Source of the DNA: Papaver somniferum
Lineage: Eukaryota > Streptophyta > Magnoliopsida > Ranunculales > Papaveraceae
Direction: 5' to 3'
Length of the DNA stretch: 64,000 bases
Assembly: GCF_003573695.1 (NCBI RefSeq)
Contig: NC_039361.1
Coordinates: 34,475,702 to 34,539,701, forward strand
The stretch's first letter is position 1, and each line of letters starts with the position of its first letter. The translations under genes were made by a program, and so were the position numbers. Positions 57,985 through 64,000 of this stretch are shown piece by piece. Under the pieces are notes generated by a model. That model did no database searches, was not told where the DNA came from, and was given only the letters and a program-made list of their open reading frames with translations.

Positions 57985-60386
57985 TGAAAAAACGGGGGTC
58001 TAACAACCTCACCCAATATTTCTCTTAGCAATCTGTATGGACTAACTCCAATATACTTTCAAGATAATCAACTAGAAAGTTAGACTCAATCTTAAGAAAA
58101 ATATATCAAAGAGATATATCTCAATTTCTCAATTCAATCCGCAATCAAACAAATAAGAATTTGTGAGCCTGATTGAATATAATAGAAAAAACTTGAACGG
58201 TACCAAAGACCAATATTCAAGGATCAATCAATTTCAATCAACAACCAAAGGTTGGATTTACCAATTGATCGATTCAACGCACAACCTGTGCTATTTCAAT
58301 TATATAACAAAATATAATGCGGAAAAGAAATAACAAAGACACCAGAAGTTTTGTTAACGAGGAAACTGCAAATGCAGAAAAACTCCGGGACCTAGTCCAT
58401 ATTTGAACACCACACTGTATTAAGCTGCTACAAACACTAGCCTACTACAAAGATAACTTCGTTCTGGAATGTAGTTGAGCCCTAATCAATCTCACACTGA
58501 TCAAGGTACAGTCACGTTCCTTACGTCTCTGATCCCTGCAGGATACTACGCACTTGATTCCCTTAGTTGATCTGGAATGTAGTTGAACCCTGAACCCACA
58601 ACTAAGAGTTGATACGACCCAAAGTCGAAGACTTGATAAACAAATATGCATCACACAGAAAAGTCTATTGAATAGATAAATTTGTCTCCCACAGATATAC
58701 CTACGAGTTTTTGCTCCGTCTTTTGATAAATCAAGGTGAACATGAACCAATTGATAACCCGGACTTATATTCCCGAAGAACAACCTAGTATTATCAAGCA
58801 CCTCACAATAATCTTAATCGATTAACGAAACAAGATATTGTGGAATCACAAACGATGAGACGAAGGTGTTTGTGACTACTTTTCTATCTTGCCTATCGGA
58901 GATATAAATCTCAAGCCAATCTTACGATTGTACCCAATCACAATAGAAAACAGCAAGATCAGATCATGCAAACTACAGAGAAAATAGTTGGTTCTGGCTT
59001 CACAATCCCAATGAAGTCTTTAAGTCGTTAACCTACAAGGTTTCGTGAAAAACCTAAGGCTAAAGGAGAATCGACTATAGCTATGCAATTAGTATCACAC
59101 AGGGGTTTGGGGATTAGGTTTCCCAGTTGCCAGAGTTCTCCTTTATATAGATTTCAAATCAGGGTTTGCAATCTAAGTTACCTTGGTAACAAAGCATTCA
59201 ATATTTACCGTTAGATGAAAACCTGATTAGATTCAAGCTAATATCTTTCAACCGTTAGATCGAACTTAGCTTGTTATACACAAATGAAATGTACCTTCAT
59301 TTAGGTTTGAGTAACCGTACCTAAACGTGTACACTTAGTCGGTTCAACAATAGTTAACAAATGGTTATCCATACGAGCACTTTCATATCAATCTTATTCA
59401 TCTTTACCATAACTAGTTCAAATTGCTTAGATCTCATAGAAGTATACAAGACACAATCGAAGCAAAATTGATTTTGATTCACTCGAATCAATTCATGAAC
59501 ATTATAGCTACGGTTTGCAAAGATTGCATTCCTTATTATATAAATGTTTTAGTTCATGAACAAACCGATTTTAAAAAGTAACCTACTTAAGTATGAAAAC
59601 GGGTACGCATACCTAAGTAGCCGGACCGAGTTTGGTTACGCCAGTACGCATACGGGAACGTATACCAATTCACACTTCCAAACTCCAGCGGAAATTCACG
59701 AATGTGAAACTTCCGCCAGTATGCATACAGGTACGCATAGTCGCCCGAATTTCAAACAACCGCCAGTATGCGTACGGGTACGCATACTTTAGGTTCCCGG
59801 TTTTGGGTTTTTTTACACAAATCTGAGAACACACTATGTTTATATCCAAACATGGTTACTTGTTCTAAACTCTCATTTCGATCATTGAAACTTTCTTAAA
59901 GGATGTTAAAATAGTTGTTATTCACAAACTATTAGCATCAAAGCGATTTTCAATTTATTGAAATAATATGACTTTTGTCACGAGTAAAGATGAACTTGGC
60001 CAAAGCGAAAGCTTACCAACACATATTTCGAGAAATAGATAAGCGAGATAAACTCGGCTCGAAATAGCAAATGTGTATAACTGAAGTCTATATAGCAATA
60101 CTACTTTTGTCTCAAATAGGAGATAGAGTGGATAGAATTTTGAGTGATAGATAAGTTCAAGTCTCCACATACCTTTTGTTGATGAAGTTCCACAAGTTCC
60201 CTCGAGTAGTTCTTCGTCTTCATTCGATGAACGCTGTGGAGTTTAAAGCTCAACTACACTAACTATCCTAATCCGAGACTTAGCTATAAGTAGACTAGAA
60301 ATCAAGACTTATAGTTTTGGAAACTAAACTTGACAAACAATCTTGAGATAGCAACGCTTGCGAGTTCGACCGAGCAATGCTCTAAC
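57985..60386 (-). repeat. 3' LTR of the minus-strand B-family element
   Basis: 2402 bp; on the minus strand it runs TGTTAGAGCATTGC to TTTTTTCA. Its TATA box is TATATAAAG on the minus strand near 59141-59149. The internal repeat-rich segment near 59580-59790 uses ACGCATAC/GTACGC words instead of the GCGAAC words of element B. Confidence 0.9.
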
Positions 60387-60738
60387 AATCTCTTCCTTTG
60401 TCAATTTTAGTGACAAAACTATCGATACATATGGAATACAAAATAAATAAACTTTGTAGCTTCTCATTCAAATGATTGATCTCCTTGGTTCTTCAACATT
60501 ACTCAAAATCTTCGTCACTTGCAAGTACTCCAATAATTCTAAATGTGTTCAACTCAACATCATCGTTGTTGAAGATCCGTAGATATAACAATGAGAAAAC
60601 AATATCTCTCAATTATTGTTATATAGTGTCATCGTATTATTACACATCATCAAAGTTCAATTGTATCACAACTTCGAAAACAATACTATGGTGATATGTA
60701 TCACTCCCCCTAGTCAATACTTCATCTCACATGAAAAC
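57985..60738 (-). mobile_element. long-LTR element, B family, minus strand (3' LTR and tail)
   Basis: A 3' LTR (57985-60386) and 352 bp of internal tail (60387-60738), the latter matching the tail of element B at about 30040-30387. The left edge breaks the LINE endonuclease. The tail is cut at 60738 by a second member in the opposite orientation, so the rest should lie to the right of the window. Confidence 0.88.
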
Positions 60739-63187
60739 TGTTAGAGCATTGGTCGGTCGAACTCGCATGCGTTCTCAAGCATGTTTGTCAAGTTTAGTTG
60801 TCACAATTATATGTCTTGATTTCTAGACTACTTATAGCTAAGTCTCGGTTTAGGACAATTTAGTGTAGTTGAGCTTCAGACTCCATGGCGATCATCTTAC
60901 GAAGACGAAGAACTACTCAAGGAACCAGTGGAACTTCATCCGACCAAAAAGGTATGTGGAGACTTGAACTTTTCTATCACTCAAAAGTCTATCTACTCTT
61001 TCTCCTACTCTTGAGACAAAGTCGTATAAGTATGATAGTTTTCATACATACACATTTGCTATTTCGAGACGAGTTTACTCGCCTATATTTTTCTCGAAAT
61101 ATGTGTTGGTAAGCTTTCGCTTTAACCACTTTTCATCTTAACCCGTGACGCAAGTCATGATGACGTTTCAATCTTGAAAATAGCTTTGATGACGATAATT
61201 GTGAATAACGACTGTTATAACATTATAGAAGAATGTTTCAATGATTGAAATGTAGAGTTGAGATTACGTAACCAACTATGGATATAACCGTATATAGTGT
61301 GTTCGCACATTAGTGTATAAATCCATGTGCCGGAAACCAAGTGTGTTCATATATGTGCATACGGTATTGGTGAAAGAGACAGGGTTACGCGTACCAGCGG
61401 AAGTTTTCGAACAGAAAATTTCTGCTGAGTTTGTAAGTTTGCAAACTGTTAAACCAGTCACCTTAGGTACACATACCCGTACGCGTACCCACGGAAGTTT
61501 TCGACCGAAAATTTCTGTTGAGTTTCTAAACTCAAATCCGGTAGCTATGGTACACGTACCCGTACGCGTACCCAAGCTGGTTATATTTATCAAATCGGAA
61601 GATCATGAACTTAAACAATAAATCAATAAGGAAAGCAATCTTTGCAAACCGTGGCTATATTGTTCATGAATTGATTCAAGTGAATCAAACCGATTTTGTT
61701 TCAGTTGTATCTATTCATAAAGACCTAAGCAATTGAAAAACTCTTCAACTAGTTCTTAGGAGTCATTTGAACTAGTTATGTGAAGAAGATGAATATGGTT
61801 AATATGGAAGTGCTCATATGGCTAACCATTGGTTAACTATTTGTGAACCAACTAAGTGTACACGTTTAGGTACGGTTACTCAAACCTAAATGAAATACAT
61901 TTCATTTGTGTGTAAAAATCTAAGTTTCGATCTAACGGTTGAAAGATATTAGCTTGGTTAAATCAGGTTTTTCATCTAACGGTGAATATTGAATACTTTG
62001 TTATCAAGGTAACTTGGATTACAAACCCTGATTTGAAAACTATATAAAGGAGACATATGGCAACTGGAAAAACTAATCCCCACACCTCCTGTGTGATACT
62101 AGTTGGTTTTGCTAGAGTCGATTCTCCTTTAGCCTTTGGTTCTTCTCGAGACCAGGTTAACGACTGAAAGACTTCATTGGGATTGTGAAGCCAGACGAAA
62201 CTACTTCTCTTGTAGTTGAGCGATCTGATATTGCCATTTTCTATCGTACGAGTTCAATTAAATAATTGACTTGAGATTATATCTCCGATAGGGAAAGATA
62301 AAAAGAAATCACAAACATCTTCGTCTGATCGTTTGTGATTCCATAATATCTAGTTTCACTACCATATGATTTAGATTATTGTGAGGTGATTGATAATTCT
62401 AGGTTGTTCTTCGGGGAAAATAAGTCCAAGTTATCAATTGGTTCCTGTTCACCTTGATTTTATCAAAAGACGGAATAAAACTCTTAGATTTATCTGTAGG
62501 AGACATATTTATCTATTATCGTAGACTTTTCTGTGTGATACAGATTTGTTTATTAAAGTCTTCGACTTTGGGTCGTAGCAACTCTTGGTTGCGGGTTATA
62601 TTAGCTAAGGGAATCAAGTGCGTAATATCCTGCTGGGATCAGAGACGTAAGCAGCGCAACTGTACCTTGAATCAGTGTAATATTGATTAGGGTTCAACTA
62701 CAGTCCAGACCAAAGTTAGTTTGTAGTAGGCTAGTGTTTGTAGCGGCTTAATATAGTGTGGTGTTCAATCTGGACTAGGTCCCGGGGTTTTTCTGCATTT
62801 GCGGTTTCCTCGTTAACAAAATTTCAGGTGTCTGTGTTATTTTCTATTCTGCATTATATTTTGTTATATAATTGAAATATCACAGGTTGTGCATTAAGAT
62901 CAATCAATTAGAATATCCAACCTTTGGTTGTTGATTTAAATTGATTGACACTTGGATATTGGTTTTGGTACCATCCAAGTTATCTCTCTTGTATTTGATA
63001 AAGACTCGCAGATTTCCATTTGCTTGAGTATAGATCGAATCGAGATATTGAGATATTAACTCTTTGATATACTTTTATATAGATTGAGTCTGACTGTCTA
63101 GTTGAGTCTCTAGAAAGTATATTGAAGTTAGTCCATATAGATTGCTAATCGAAATATTGGGTGAAGTTGTTAGACCCTGCTTTTTCA
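60739..63187 (+). repeat. 5' LTR of the plus-strand B-family element
   Basis: 2449 bp, TGTTAGAGCATTGG to TTTTTCA. TATA box TATATAAA at 62041-62048. Variable repeat segment near 61300-61575 with GTACGCGTACC words. Confidence 0.92.
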
Positions 63188-63189
63188 AT

Positions 63190-63201
63190 TGGTATCAGAG
63201 C
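63190..63201 (+). other. primer-binding site of the plus-strand B-family element
   Basis: TGGTATCAGAGC, perfect initiator tRNA-Met complement, two bases after the LTR. Confidence 0.95.
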
Positions 63202-63288
63202 AGGCAAACACGTTTAAGACCTCAAAAGTCTGTGTTTGTAGCAATCTGATTCTTGGACAAAGTAGTATCTCCTATCCACGCATAGTCT

Positions 63289-63993
63289 ATGACTTCCAAT
63301 ACTTTTAACTATGCCAAATGTCTTGGTATATCCTCAAAGGATAACTCCTTAGCAGATTCTTCCGAATCCCGAGAAAGAAACGAGACAATTGACAGGATGT
63401 CAGAAGTAGAAAGGAATTTCACCATAAATAAAGAAAATCCAACTGAGACGATTGATTTTCGCAATCATGCTCAACTCTTGGATGAATTTGAAACATCTCT
63501 TGGTCGAGAACGTGAACTCTATAAAATCATTGAGTCATTCTCTAATAATATTAAAAAACTCACTCAGGAGAATATGCTTCAACAAGAGAAGATTAGTATC
63601 CTTGAGAATACTGTTAAAGAAGGGACAATTAGAGAAAAACGTTTGATTAAGACACATTCATCAAATCTGAACAACCTTCATGTTGAAACAGAGAATATTG
63701 CTGCATCTCTTCACCTTGCCCAACAACAGTCAATCTCCTTAACTAAGGAAAACACCGTAGTGAGAAATTCTTCTATATCACGTGCTGGTTCTCAATGTGA
63801 GTTACCTGTCATGAAGAAAAACTCACCAAAGGAAGTTTTTGCAAAAAATAAACGACAGGCTTCCAAACGGGACATGGGTTTGAAACAAATGCCTTTCAAT
63901 AATTCTCTTCCGCGAAACTATTCCTTCTGTGGGAAAAGGAATCATAGTGCTAAACATTATTTTGATAGGAAGAAACAGATCTCCGATCTTTGA
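63289..63993 (+). CDS. gag-like protein with coiled coil and degenerate zinc knuckle
   Basis: An open frame of 234 codons from Met 63289 to TGA 63991-63993. The middle (residues ~65-150) is rich in Leu/Glu/Lys/Asn heptads and likely forms a coiled coil. The C-terminus has a zinc-knuckle relic, YSFCGKRNHSAKHYF, in which the first and last Cys are Tyr, so metal binding should be lost. The N-terminal gag domain found in element B is absent, so this is probably a gag remnant rather than a full protein. Best explained as the retained gag half of a non-autonomous element. Confidence 0.6.
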   Translation: MTSNTFNYAKCLGISSKDNSLADSSESRERNETIDRMSEVERNFTINKENPTETIDFRNHAQLLDEFETSLGRERELYKIIESFSNNIKKLTQENMLQQEKISILENTVKEGTIREKRLIKTHSSNLNNLHVETENIAASLHLAQQQSISLTKENTVVRNSSISRAGSQCELPVMKKNSPKEVFAKNKRQASKRDMGLKQMPFNNSLPRNYSFCGKRNHSAKHYFDRKKQISDL

Positions 63994-64000
63994 AATCTTC

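Larger units (their letters stand above)
60739..64000 (+). mobile_element. long-LTR element, B family, plus strand, 5' part
   Basis: A 5' LTR (60739-63187), initiator-Met PBS and the start of a gag-like frame; it continues beyond the window. It sits inside the tail of the minus-strand relative. The five bases before it are AAAAC, the predicted TSD to look for at its far end. Confidence 0.88.

Noticed and set aside
23649..63201. tRNA genes at the GGTATCAGAG sites
   Set aside because: These are primer-binding sites complementary to a tRNA 3' end; no cloverleaf surrounds them.

Overview
This 64 kb window is nuclear DNA of a flowering plant, most likely a eudicot. It holds one intact protein gene, a 17-exon cytosolic enolase with plant-type introns, in a dense bed of plant retroelements (Ty3/gypsy, Ty1/copia, L1-type LINEs, gag-only long-LTR elements) and DNA-transposon MITEs. 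I cannot name the species. No tRNA, rRNA or CRISPR signal was seen.

Layout. 1-~4880: 3' part of a decayed Ty3/gypsy chromovirus (+) with a 278-bp tandem duplication in its reverse transcriptase. 4881-10640: mostly unassigned AT-rich DNA, with a hAT-type MITE (6982-8090, 8-bp TSD GTCTCATC) that carries a nested Stowaway MITE (7508-7875, TA TSD), and an unidentified decayed minus-strand coding stretch (8705-9824). ~10640-16880: full-length but dead LINE (+). 17203-22031: enolase, TATA box to 3' UTR. 22032-57984: a minus-strand LINE whose poly(A) tail abuts the enolase 3' UTR, split by a large nest. 57985-64000: two members of one long-LTR family placed head to head.

The nest was solved from boundaries and target-site duplications (TSDs). 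The minus-strand LINE is split by copia A (23480-56157, TSD CATAC). Copia A, about 4.8 kb when its guests are subtracted, is split twice: in gag by a gag-only long-LTR element B (24100-37985, TSD CCACC), and in the integrase-RT linker by an Athila-like gypsy C (40271-54255, TSD TTCAC). B is itself hit in its 3' LTR, just after the TATA box, by gypsy D (minus strand, 31701-36865, TSD ACATC). The 5' LTR of C holds a solo LTR of another family (42521-43975, TSD CTAAA), and the 3' LTR of C preserves the empty site.

How it works together. Only enolase looks functional: all catalytic residues and splice sites are present. Both neighbouring LINEs point their 3' ends at it. The downstream LINE landed about 81 bp after the stop codon, so the native poly(A) region has probably been displaced by more than 40 kb, and a LINE-derived AATAAA (22076-22081) is the nearest candidate replacement. 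Every mobile element carries stops or frameshifts or lacks genes, so none looks autonomous. I found no clear new biological system. The most unusual items are the LINE-terminated enolase, the gag-only long-LTR family with a hairpin-repeat tail and a variable LTR segment, and the 46-bp-phased palindromes in the gypsy C LTRs.
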